DNA of 9,787 nt. Origin: Acidimicrobiaceae bacterium. Its GTDB lineage: Bacteria; Actinomycetota; Acidimicrobiia; Acidimicrobiales; Microtrichaceae. Positions 1-7,059 of this stretch are shown here, piece after piece. The stretch is from contig DORQ01000131.1 of NCBI GenBank assembly GCA_003514205.1, forward strand, positions 1-9,787, written 5' to 3'. Numbering within the stretch: the first letter of the stretch is position 1; each line of letters begins with the position of its first letter. The notes under the pieces were generated by a model. It had not been told where the DNA came from and made no database searches. It saw nothing but the letters and a program-made list of their open reading frames with translations. The position numbers and the translations under genes are program-made.

Positions 1-1
1 T

Positions 2-250
2 CCTGAAACACGCCAGGGCGTGGCAACTGCAGTCGTCACTGCGTTACTTCACATTGCATTTCAGTCCGAGCTCGCCGATCTCGTGTTGATTCAGATTGAT
101 CGAAACAATCTCCTGAGCCAGCGGATTCCGACGCGACTTGGGTTCGTTCGTGTGGAGGACGCTGCGGGAGAGCGCCACGCTGATGAACAGGCTGGGATCT
201 ACACGCAATGGGTGATGACTCGTGAGCGATGGACTGCGATGATCACCTAG
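2..250 (+). CDS. GNAT-family N-acetyltransferase, C-terminal fragment (5' end outside window)
   Basis: Frame 2 is open from the first base to a TAG at 248-250, giving 82 visible residues. The GTG at 20 is unlikely to be the start, because the codons before it read PETRQGVATAVV, which fits the acetyl-CoA pyrophosphate-binding loop (Q/R-x-x-G-x-A) of GNAT enzymes and continues the fold upstream. It is followed by an amphipathic helix, a beta strand (VLIQID), an asparagine-containing turn (RNNLLSQRI) and the typical 'RLGF' strand of RimJ/RimL-like acetyltransferases. These enzymes move an acetyl group from acetyl-CoA to an amine, but the substrate cannot be read from this fragment. It ends 29 bases before the next gene on the same strand, so it could be the previous operon member or an unrelated neighbour. 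Its role in the pathway below is not evident. Confidence 0.75.
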   Translation, partial: PETRQGVATAVVTALLHIAFQSELADLVLIQIDRNNLLSQRIPTRLGFVRVEDAAGERHADEQAGIYTQWVMTRERWTAMIT

Positions 251-279
251 AGTGGCAGTCCAACGAGATGGGGTGAGCC

Positions 280-660
280 ATGGCAGAGATTCGATGCAAT
301 GCAGTTTTCGCGCGTCCGCCGGAAGAGGTCTGGAACGTTGTGGGCGACCTCACGAGGGTGGACTGGATCCCCACCATCGAGCACTCAGAACTGTCTGATG
401 GTGTGCGAACGAACACCTTTGTTGGGTTGGGTCCCATTGAGGAACAGATCCTGGTTCATGACGCCGCTGCGATGGTCTGCGAATACTCAGTGATCAACTC
501 GCCCGTGATCACAACACATCACGCGACACTGTCGGTGATCCCTCATGCCGATGGCTCAGAGGTGATCTGGACCACCACTGTGGAACCAGCGTTCTTCGCA
601 GACCTGATTGAGCCGGGCCTGCAGGCCGCGCTTGTTGAGTTAGCCAGTGTCCTTGGGTAG
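280..660 (+). CDS. SRPBCC (START/polyketide cyclase-like) family small protein
   Basis: A 126-residue protein, slightly short for the family (often about 140-150). Residues 12-23 (RPPEEVWNVVGD) match the 'a-p-x-e-x-V-W-x-x-l-x-D' signature at the first helix of SRPBCC domains, followed by a conserved Trp at 29. The middle alternates short beta strands (48-103), including the typical late strand GSEVIWTTTVEP (92-103). The chain ends in a long amphipathic helix (about 107-125) that closes the hydrophobic cavity in this fold. No signal peptide or membrane segment is seen, so it is probably cytosolic. SRPBCC proteins bind hydrophobic ligands and may act as cyclases, aromatases, or lipid carriers; which applies here is not visible. 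The ATG at 280 is preceded by a purine-rich G-run (266-274) rather than a clean Shine-Dalgarno. It lies 39 bases before the ligase gene and is probably the first gene of the lipid/isoprenoid operon. Confidence 0.75.
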   Translation: MAEIRCNAVFARPPEEVWNVVGDLTRVDWIPTIEHSELSDGVRTNTFVGLGPIEEQILVHDAAAMVCEYSVINSPVITTHHATLSVIPHADGSEVIWTTTVEPAFFADLIEPGLQAALVELASVLG

Positions 661-684
661 CGCGGCACTACGTGCGGTGCTGGC

Positions 685-690
685 AGGAGG
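685..690 (+). promoter_or_regulatory. Strong Shine-Dalgarno (AGGAGG) of the ligase gene
   Basis: A perfect AGGAGG lies 9 bases before the ATG at 700 and fixes that start. The 39-base gap between the SRPBCC stop and this ATG shows no hairpin terminator, so read-through from upstream is plausible. Confidence 0.8.
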
Positions 691-699
691 TCTCCGCCA

Positions 700-2424
700 A
701 TGAACCTTGCTGAGCTGCTTCGAACAAACGTAGAGGCCAACCCGGAGAAAATCGCACTCATCCAATGTGCCGCGTCTGGACCGGAGCCCGCTGTCACCTA
801 TCGCGAACTCGATGACCTCGTCCAGCGAACCGCCGAAGCGCTTCGGAGGTCTGGGGTGAAGGTGGGCGACAACGTGCTCGTGGCGATCGCACCGAGCATC
901 AATCTCTTTGTGGTGGTGTACGCCGCTCTGTGTGCTGGGGCAACAGCGGTGTTTGTCGATAGTCAGGCACCTCAACGCGTGCAACTGCGGGCGATAGGGG
1001 TTGCCAAGCCGACGTGTGTTGTAGGACCCAAGGCGTTGTTGCGAGCCACGCCGTTGCTACGGGGACTTCGACAGGCGCGGGCAAGAATCTGTACCGACGC
1101 GACATTGCCAGGCGCCCTGAAACTGGAGGATCTGCTCCGTGGTCCTCTGCCAACCTCGCCGCTGTGGGTAGAACGTTCCGATGAGGACCTAGCCTTCATC
1201 ACCTTCACTTCGGGTTCCACCGGCATACCCAAAGGTGTTCCTCGATCGCACGGGCTGATGCGCCGCCAGCACGAGTCCTTGCAGAACAACTTCCCGATGT
1301 CTCCTGACGAGGTTGCTTTGGCAGGATTCCCAATGCTCGGAGTACACACGCTCAGCGTGGGGTGTACGGCAGCGCTACTTCCCTTCGATCCAGCATTCGG
1401 CATCCCCGAAGTGGCCACGGCGTTAGTCGAACGGTCAATCAGCAGTGCTGGACTTGGACCCGCGATGTGGCGTGATCTTCTTCCACTTCTGGAGGCCACT
1501 GATCGAGCGCTGCCCTCGCTGCACTACGTCGGGATTGGAGGGGCACCACTTTCCCTCGGAGTAGCTCGCGCTGTCACCCGACAGTTTCCGGAGTCGGAGT
1601 GCTACTGCTCCTATGGTTCTTCTGAGGCGGAACCCATGGCTCGGATTTCGTTGCCAACGTTTCTCAGCCTGACTGACGAGTGGAAGACCCATCGTGAGAC
1701 CCCAGGGGGCTACCCAGTCGGAGTGCCAGTGCCCGAGGTTGAGATCCTTGTTGTGGCTGTTGGTGCCATAGAGCTCGCACAACAAGATCACCACAAACTC
1801 GCACTGGCTGACCTTGCGTGCCCAGGCGGTGAGGTTGGGGAGATTGTGGTTCGCGGCGAGAACGTCGTCGATCATTATCTGTCTGACGCTGCGGCGAACC
1901 GGAGAATCAAGATTCCTGATCGAGATGGGGGAATCTGGCACCGCACGGAGGACTTGGGTTGGATCGACGAATCGGGATGTGTCTGGCTCGTTGGCCGCAT
2001 CAAGGACCGAATCACCCTGGCGAACGGAGCGCCCTGCGACATCTACCCGATTGAGTGCATCCTTGACGAGGTGCCTGGTGTCCGCCGCGCAGCGCTGATC
2101 GCCCATCGCTGCAGACCACATGGCGAGTGCGTGATTCATGAACGCGACGGCGAGACCGTCGATGTTGTAGCTGTGTCTCACGTGCTCGCTGAATTTGGAT
2201 TGTCCGTTCCAATTGTTCGTGCTGTGATTCCTCTCGATACCCGAATTCGCTCGAAGATCGATCGTGTTCGTTTGAGGGCCACTCGTGAATCGACGCTCTC
2301 GGGCTACCCCGATCGTCTTTTGTCCCGACTCCCGTCCGCAGCTCAGCGCGTGTTGATTTCCGAGGAGCCAGCAGAGTCCGACCGGAATCTTCACGACTCC
2401 ACTCGAGGAAGGCGACCACTGTGA
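700..2424 (+). CDS. AMP-dependent acyl-adenylate synthetase / fatty acid-CoA ligase, OleC-like
   Basis: A 574-residue member of the ANL superfamily, which activates a carboxylic acid with ATP to an acyl-AMP and usually passes it to CoA or another acceptor. The motifs are in order. The P-loop TFTSGSTGIPKG is at 168-179. A5 (YGSSEAEP) at 305-312 has the conserved Glu309. A7 (RTEDLGWID) at 415-423 has Asp418, followed by the hinge VGRIKDRI (431-438). The catalytic A10 lysine is Lys519 in RSKIDR. The stretches GYPVGVPVPEVEI and GGEVGEIVVRG resemble OleC, the olefin/beta-lactone pathway enzyme, more than long-chain acyl-CoA synthetases. This resemblance is recalled rather than searched. An OleC-type role normally needs OleA, OleB and OleD, and none is in view. 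The protein may instead activate an acyl, isoprenoid or aryl acid for this pathway. The residues after about 530 look like a poorly conserved tail. The stop overlaps the next start by 4 bases. Confidence 0.9.
   Translation: MNLAELLRTNVEANPEKIALIQCAASGPEPAVTYRELDDLVQRTAEALRRSGVKVGDNVLVAIAPSINLFVVVYAALCAGATAVFVDSQAPQRVQLRAIGVAKPTCVVGPKALLRATPLLRGLRQARARICTDATLPGALKLEDLLRGPLPTSPLWVERSDEDLAFITFTSGSTGIPKGVPRSHGLMRRQHESLQNNFPMSPDEVALAGFPMLGVHTLSVGCTAALLPFDPAFGIPEVATALVERSISSAGLGPAMWRDLLPLLEATDRALPSLHYVGIGGAPLSLGVARAVTRQFPESECYCSYGSSEAEPMARISLPTFLSLTDEWKTHRETPGGYPVGVPVPEVEILVVAVGAIELAQQDHHKLALADLACPGGEVGEIVVRGENVVDHYLSDAAANRRIKIPDRDGGIWHRTEDLGWIDESGCVWLVGRIKDRITLANGAPCDIYPIECILDEVPGVRRAALIAHRCRPHGECVIHERDGETVDVVAVSHVLAEFGLSVPIVRAVIPLDTRIRSKIDRVRLRATRESTLSGYPDRLLSRLPSAAQRVLISEEPAESDRNLHDSTRGRRPL
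2405..2412 (+). promoter_or_regulatory. Shine-Dalgarno (GAGGAAGG) for the GTG start of the DUF3419 gene
   Basis: A purine-rich GAGGAAGG sits inside the 3' end of the ligase gene, 8 bases before the GTG at 2421. It supports a GTG start in a GTGA overlap with the upstream TGA, a translational-coupling arrangement. Confidence 0.7.
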
Positions 2425-3581
2425 CAGACCGTTCCTCTTCGATAGTCCCGACCTCGAAGCTGGAGGAGCGGCTCGACACCGAAGTGCTGCGCTACTCGCG
2501 GGTTTGGGAAGATGAGGCGCTGCTGCTCGCAGCGCTGGAGCCTCGCCCCACCGACGACGCACTTTCGATTGCGAGCGCGGGCGAGAATAGCTTCGCGTTG
2601 CTCAGCAGCGGGGTGAACTCGGTCACCGCTGTCGACCTCAGCCCTGCGCAGCTTGCGCTGGTAGATCTGCATCGAGCCTGCGTGGATCGTTTGTCACTTG
2701 AGGATCACTGTGTGTTGGTTGGCCTCGCTGAGGAGTCAACAAACTCATCTCGGTCGACCCTCTTCTCGCGGGTCGCTGATGCGCTCGAACCTGAATCCTT
2801 GCAGTGGCTCGAGGGAAACGAAGCCCTCATCGCCTCGGGATTGGCAACCTCGGGAAGGCTCGACTCATACATTGCGACCTTTCACGACGAGATTGCCCCA
2901 GATCTCATCGATGGCAATCTGGTGAAGTCGTTGCTGCGTGCCGGAAACCCAGAGGAGTCCGCAGAGGCGGCACAACGGCTCTTTGCTCAAGCGTCGTATC
3001 GGTCTGCCTTCATTGAGTATTTCGGACGAGAGTCGATGGCTCGAAACGGTCGCGACCCAGAACAGTTTCGACATGTGGACGGCGATATCGGCGTTGCATT
3101 CCTTGAGCGGCTTGAACAGCATCTTCGGCGAGTGCCGCCCTCAGGCAACCCGTACTTCTGGCGTTACCAAACCGGATCCGATGGCTCGGGGCATTCTTCG
3201 CTCGCGCTCTTTGACCCTGAGCGGCGACAGCATCTTCGCGACCGTCTCGACCGGTTGCGATTGCTGCGCAGCGACCTCGCTCAGGCAGTTCACGAGGCTC
3301 CAGTAGGAACGTATTCCCTGGGGAACTTCAGCGACCTCTTTGAATATCTCAGTGCCGAGACCACTGCTGCGACGTTCAGGCTGCTTGCGCAACGATTGCG
3401 TCCAGGCGCCAGGTGCGCCTGGTGGAATCTGTTCGTACCGCGTGCAGTCCCAGAGGAACTGGACCAGATCCTCATTCCCCGAAGCGAGACCGCCGCCCAA
3501 CTGCCGCCTGATCGAGTGTGGTTCTACGGGGCATTCCACTGTTGTACGAAGTTTCCGCCACCACCCGCCGGGGAGCGTTAA
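2421..3581 (+). CDS. DUF3419 / BtaA-like S-adenosylmethionine 3-amino-3-carboxypropyltransferase
   Basis: A 386-residue protein with the hallmark blocks of the DUF3419 family, whose studied member BtaA transfers the 3-amino-3-carboxypropyl group of SAM to diacylglycerol in betaine-lipid synthesis. Residues 25-31 (YSRVWED) match the family's Y-S-x-V-W-E-D entry motif. Residues 48-56 (LSIASAGEN) form the glycine-containing SAM loop. Residues 70-77 (AVDLSPAQ) hold the acidic residue expected to bind the SAM ribose. The central block IEYFGRESMARNGRDP (194-209), the following NPYFWRYQTG and the late SLGNFSDLFEYLS resemble BtaA. It should be cytosolic or membrane-peripheral. It lacks a fused N-methyltransferase (BtaB) and none is adjacent, so the product may stay unmethylated or the acceptor may differ from diacylglycerol. 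It overlaps the ligase by 4 bases and its TAA directly abuts the next GTG. The family call is strong; the acceptor is unknown. Confidence 0.87.
   Translation: MTDRSSSIVPTSKLEERLDTEVLRYSRVWEDEALLLAALEPRPTDDALSIASAGENSFALLSSGVNSVTAVDLSPAQLALVDLHRACVDRLSLEDHCVLVGLAEESTNSSRSTLFSRVADALEPESLQWLEGNEALIASGLATSGRLDSYIATFHDEIAPDLIDGNLVKSLLRAGNPEESAEAAQRLFAQASYRSAFIEYFGRESMARNGRDPEQFRHVDGDIGVAFLERLEQHLRRVPPSGNPYFWRYQTGSDGSGHSSLALFDPERRQHLRDRLDRLRLLRSDLAQAVHEAPVGTYSLGNFSDLFEYLSAETTAATFRLLAQRLRPGARCAWWNLFVPRAVPEELDQILIPRSETAAQLPPDRVWFYGAFHCCTKFPPPPAGER
3570..3575 (+). promoter_or_regulatory. Shine-Dalgarno-like G-rich site (GGGGAG) before the HMGR-kinase gene
   Basis: GGGGAG lies 6 bases before the GTG at 3582, inside the end of the DUF3419 gene. 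It favours the GTG start over the in-frame ATG at 3603, seven codons later. Confidence 0.55.
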
Positions 3582-6062
3582 GTGAACGAGCAGCACCTAC
3601 CCATGAATGAGGTCGATCAGTCTCATCGCCATCGAGAAGACCCGCGCATCCCGGGAAAAGGGGAATATAGCGAGGAGTCACGGAAGCTGCGCGAGGATTG
3701 GGTGGAATCGTTCACAGGGCAGTCGGTGTCGTCACTCGTGTCGAATCTTTTCCCGGCACAGGAGTTGCGCGGCAATATTGAGAACTACCTCGGCACTGTG
3801 GCGATACCAGTTGGGCTGGCCGGTCCGTTGCTCTTTGATGGCGATCGGGCGCACGGTTGGAAAGTCGCACCGATGGCAACCACTGAAGGAGCACTGATTG
3901 CGTCGACCTCTCGGGGGGCGACTGCGCTCAGTCGTTCGGGCGGCGTCCGAACCAGGGTCCTTGGTCAGCGGCTCATGCGTGTTCCCGTGTTTGAGTTTGA
4001 AACGGCGCTGCAGGGACTGGAATTCACGAGGTGGTTGGCCGAGCATCGTGGCGCGATTGAACTCATCATCGGCGAGGTCTCCTCGCATGCGAAGCTTGTT
4101 GAGCTCAACACCTCCCATGTCGGGCGACTTGTCCATGTGAGTTTCGTGTACGAAACAGCAGATGCAGCAGGTCAGAACATGACCACGGCAACCACATGGC
4201 ACGCGTTGCAGTGGATGGCGACGCCGCTCGCAGCAGCGGGACTCACCCCTCGACACATGCAGATTGAGTCTGCGTTTAGTGGCGACAAGCGAGTGAGCGC
4301 GGCGAACTTCCTGCAGGGTCGGGGGACCAGAGTGGTGGCCGAGGCCCTCCTGTCGGCGGAGGTGATACGCCATGTTCTGAAGATTGAGCCCGAGGCGATG
4401 CTGAAAGGCGCTCGTCTCATGGCGGCGGCGGGAGTCATCACCGGGGAGATTGGTCGAACTGCAAACGCAGCGAACCTCATAGCGGCCATGTTCACCGCAA
4501 CAGGCCAAGACATTGCGTGCGTTCATGAGTCGTCCATCGGCTTTCTCAATATCGAACCCGAGGGCAAGGACGTGTACGTATCGATGACATTGCCTTCCCT
4601 AGCGATTGGTTCAGTCGGTGGCGGCACGCACCTTCCTCATCAGCAGGAGTGTTTGGCGATGCTCGGCTGCCAAGGAGACGACGGAGGACCGCTCCTCGCG
4701 GAGCTGATCGCCGGGTTCGCGTTAGGGCTTGATCTCTCGCTGGTCTCAGCGCTCAATACAAATCAGTTCGCAACAGCCCATGAGCGTCTGGGCCGCAACC
4801 GTCCAGTCGAGTTTCTTTCGGCATCTGAACTCGACTCGGAACGTCTCGTCGCGATGACGAACGAGCGAGGAGCGACGCCAGCCCCAGTGATTGCAGCGAA
4901 CCCAATTTCGGCTCCGATGAGCGCCGGGATCATCACCGACCTGGGAACCAGAATTGTCGGTCGCAAGCATGTGGGCATGCAGGTCATGGAGCTGGAACTT
5001 GCCACTGGCGAGCGTGTGCCCGCCGTCGTGAAATCGAAAGCCACTGACCGTGAGGTTCTGACTGCGTTCGGGGCAATGTCAGCCCTACTCGGACCGGATC
5101 TTGCAGTTAGCTGGCGCCTCAATGAGCACCATCTTGGGTTCCTCGGCCTCCACACTCGGGAGTTGGGCCTCGCTCAGCGCGAGGAACTCTCCATCGCAGC
5201 GCTACGCCCGACAACGTACGGGGTGTGGGACGTTGCCGAGCGGGAAATAGCTGTTCTCGTCATGGAGTATCTCGGCGAGGACGTCATTCTGATGGATACT
5301 GCCGACACTGCTGGAGCCTGGTCGGCGGAGGACATCACGGCAGCGTTGACGGGTATTGCGGCAGTCCATGCCGAGTTTCTCGGTCGCCCCGAGGTAGTGA
5401 CTGCTCAGGACTGGTTCGGTCCAGTTCCGACACTGGAGGAGCACGCGGCTGCGATGCCGATGTATCTCGCAGTGACCGATCATGCCGCCGACGAATACCC
5501 CGACTGGTTCCCAGAGGATCGAGCCGCGCTCTGGCGTGCGTGCATCAGCCACCACCCAACTGCTCGCCAACGACTCTCCCGGCGTCCCCAGACCCTGATC
5601 CACCACGACTTCAATACCCGAAACTCCGCGATTCGATTGACTCCGCACGGACGCAAGCTGGTCCTGTGGGATTGGGAACTTGCCACTGAGGATGTTCCCC
5701 AGCGTGACGTTGCGGAATTCCTTGCCTTCAGCCTCACCGATCAGGTGGAGTGGGCCGAGCTTGAGGGGTATATGGAGATCCATCGGACTGCTCTTGCGAA
5801 TCACGCTGGCCAGCCCCTGGATGATCCAGCCGCAGTCACCCAATATCGGCAGGATTTCGCAGACGCGTTGCTGAGCTTCGCTTCAACACGGCTCCTTCAC
5901 TACGTGATGGCCAACGAGGCGCGAGACTTTCGGTTCCTCGGTCGTTTGATTGCAACCACAGCGCGGATGCTTGAGTTGTTAGGAATCACCCATCTCACCG
6001 CCGGGGAGACAACAATGATGGCGGAGCTTGGTGTTTCCACAACGGAGGTAGGGCATGGCTGA
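3582..6062 (+). CDS. Class I HMG-CoA reductase fused to an APH/choline kinase-like phosphotransferase
   Basis: An 826-residue two-domain protein. Residues about 25-415 are a class I 3-hydroxy-3-methylglutaryl-CoA reductase, which reduces HMG-CoA to mevalonate with NAD(P)H. Motifs include ENYLGTVAIPVGLAGPL (67-83) and MATTEGALIAS (98-108) with catalytic Glu102. GDKRVSAANFLQGRG (234-248) has catalytic Lys236, although the usual DKK is DKR. NAANLIAAMFTATGQD (295-310) has Asn298 and Asp310, and SVGGGTHLP is at 344-352. FATAHERLGRNRP (396-408) has the catalytic His400. Residues about 455-805 are an aminoglycoside phosphotransferase/choline kinase-fold kinase: a candidate ATP-binding Lys484 (VVKSKA), the catalytic loop HHDFNTRN (674-681; Asp676, Asn681) and metal-binding Asp697 in LWDWE. 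Both active sites look intact. There are no membrane helices, so it is cytosolic, unlike eukaryotic HMGR. The GTG start abuts the upstream TAA. A frameshift-made fusion is unlikely because the frame is continuous and the linker (about 415-455) is coding-like. The kinase substrate is unknown; mevalonate or a prenyl/lipid alcohol is a guess from the fusion partner. Confidence 0.94.
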   Translation: MNEQHLPMNEVDQSHRHREDPRIPGKGEYSEESRKLREDWVESFTGQSVSSLVSNLFPAQELRGNIENYLGTVAIPVGLAGPLLFDGDRAHGWKVAPMATTEGALIASTSRGATALSRSGGVRTRVLGQRLMRVPVFEFETALQGLEFTRWLAEHRGAIELIIGEVSSHAKLVELNTSHVGRLVHVSFVYETADAAGQNMTTATTWHALQWMATPLAAAGLTPRHMQIESAFSGDKRVSAANFLQGRGTRVVAEALLSAEVIRHVLKIEPEAMLKGARLMAAAGVITGEIGRTANAANLIAAMFTATGQDIACVHESSIGFLNIEPEGKDVYVSMTLPSLAIGSVGGGTHLPHQQECLAMLGCQGDDGGPLLAELIAGFALGLDLSLVSALNTNQFATAHERLGRNRPVEFLSASELDSERLVAMTNERGATPAPVIAANPISAPMSAGIITDLGTRIVGRKHVGMQVMELELATGERVPAVVKSKATDREVLTAFGAMSALLGPDLAVSWRLNEHHLGFLGLHTRELGLAQREELSIAALRPTTYGVWDVAEREIAVLVMEYLGEDVILMDTADTAGAWSAEDITAALTGIAAVHAEFLGRPEVVTAQDWFGPVPTLEEHAAAMPMYLAVTDHAADEYPDWFPEDRAALWRACISHHPTARQRLSRRPQTLIHHDFNTRNSAIRLTPHGRKLVLWDWELATEDVPQRDVAEFLAFSLTDQVEWAELEGYMEIHRTALANHAGQPLDDPAAVTQYRQDFADALLSFASTRLLHYVMANEARDFRFLGRLIATTARMLELLGITHLTAGETTMMAELGVSTTEVGHG
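6044..6049 (+). promoter_or_regulatory. Shine-Dalgarno (GGAGGT) of the UbiA gene
   Basis: GGAGGT lies 5 bases before the ATG at 6055, inside the last codons of the HMGR-kinase gene. It supports this start and an 8-base gene overlap. Confidence 0.75.
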
Positions 6063-7059
6063 ACAGGCGAAGTCCTCGGAATTCGATTCGATTTCTGAGG
6101 CGGATTCCTACCGAACACGGATTGGCGGTTGGTTCAACGAGCGGTTCCCAGTCGTAATGCTGGTTGCGGGACTGCCGAGCTTCCTTGCGGCTCACCTCAT
6201 TGGCCAAGTCAGCTTCCAACGCGCCGGCACTCCGGAAATCAAGCTCGGACTTCCTCAGGTGGCGGGGTGGCTCTGCGCCGTTGGCTTCTTGCTCTGCGTC
6301 AGAATCTTTGATGAGCACAAAGACTATGACGACGACGTGCGCTTGCACCCCGAGCGCCTTGTCTCACGAGGGGTCGTTGCGTTGAGCGAACTCCGTTCCA
6401 TCAACGCCGTCAATGTCATGGTGCTCATCGCATATTGCCTGTGGGTCGACGCAGGAGTTGGCCCGGTCACGGCGACGTTCGCAGTTGCGTTTCTCTGGCT
6501 GCTGCTCATGAAGAACGAGTTCTTCATAGGAGAGTGGCTCCGGCCGAGGTTGGTGCTCTACGCACTCAGCCATGCCGTGGTGACGCCGCTGGTCGGTTGG
6601 TGGATGGTGACAAGCGGTTCCCATGCCATTGGCTGGAACCGTGTCCTGGTGCCATATCTCGTTGCTTCCTACGCATCCAGCCTTCTCTTTGAGTTTGCTC
6701 GCAAGATCCTTCCTCCCGAGCTCGAACGGCCTGAGGTTCCTACCTACAGTTCGGTGCTTGGGCCGCGACGAGCAGGTTTGGCTGCCGGGGCCATGGCGGT
6801 GGTGCACGCAGTCGCGATGGGGATTTCGCTGCTTCTCGTTCGACGCGGTGTTGATCCGCTGGTCATGATCATCGGGCTTGTGCTCATGGGGGTTGTTGCG
6901 GCCCTTGCAGCCCTTGCCTTCGGGCACTACGCAACCGTCCCCTCCGAAAAGAATCACAAACTGCTGGAACCACTGGCAGCGCTTGCAATGTTGGTCCCGG
7001 CGCTCGTGATTATTGTCAGCATTTTGGTAGCCGCCGACATCCATTGGACGTGGACATGA
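6055..7059 (+). CDS. UbiA-family membrane prenyltransferase
   Basis: A 334-residue polytopic membrane protein with about eight or nine hydrophobic helices (about 34-54, 69-84, 115-133, 137-154, 165-183, 197-212, 239-260, 266-289, 306-327). UbiA enzymes transfer a prenyl group from a prenyl diphosphate to an acceptor in the membrane using two Asp-rich metal sites. The first is RIFDEHKDYDDD (83-94), with Asp86, Asp90 and Asp94 in D-x3-D-x3-D form rather than the classical N-D-x2-D-x3-D, followed by HPERLVSRG (98-106). The second is degenerate: EFARKILPPE (213-222) with Glu213 and Lys217, as in the UbiA subgroup with E-F-A-R-K. TYSSVLGPRRA (230-240) follows. Candidate acceptors include quinones, aromatic acids, sugars or glycerol phosphates (archaeal DGGGP synthase is in this superfamily); none can be chosen from sequence. 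The start overlaps the previous gene by 8 bases and the stop overlaps the next ATG by 4. Prenyl chains could draw on the mevalonate made by the neighbour. Confidence 0.9.
   Translation: MAEQAKSSEFDSISEADSYRTRIGGWFNERFPVVMLVAGLPSFLAAHLIGQVSFQRAGTPEIKLGLPQVAGWLCAVGFLLCVRIFDEHKDYDDDVRLHPERLVSRGVVALSELRSINAVNVMVLIAYCLWVDAGVGPVTATFAVAFLWLLLMKNEFFIGEWLRPRLVLYALSHAVVTPLVGWWMVTSGSHAIGWNRVLVPYLVASYASSLLFEFARKILPPELERPEVPTYSSVLGPRRAGLAAGAMAVVHAVAMGISLLLVRRGVDPLVMIIGLVLMGVVAALAALAFGHYATVPSEKNHKLLEPLAALAMLVPALVIIVSILVAADIHWTWT

Noticed and set aside
20..22. GTG at 20 as a start for the first gene
   Set aside because: The acetyl-CoA-binding motif begins upstream of it in the same open frame, so the gene must start before the window.
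661..699. Gap before the ligase gene as a promoter or terminator
   Set aside because: No convincing -10/-35 pair or hairpin with a T-run was seen; only the Shine-Dalgarno site is supported.
1435..2562. Long antisense open frame of 375 codons opposite the ligase gene
   Set aside because: It lies opposite a motif-rich ligase and the start of the DUF3419 gene, and its translation has no recognisable domain. It is a shadow frame typical of GC-rich DNA.
3603..3605. ATG at 3603 as the start of the HMGR-kinase gene
   Set aside because: It remains possible, but the GTG at 3582 directly abuts the upstream stop and has a G-rich Shine-Dalgarno-like site 6 bases ahead; either choice leaves both domains intact.
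3732..4526. Antisense open frame of 264 codons opposite the HMGR domain
   Set aside because: Its translation is rich in Arg, Cys and His with no fold-like pattern, and it covers catalytic HMGR motifs on the other strand.
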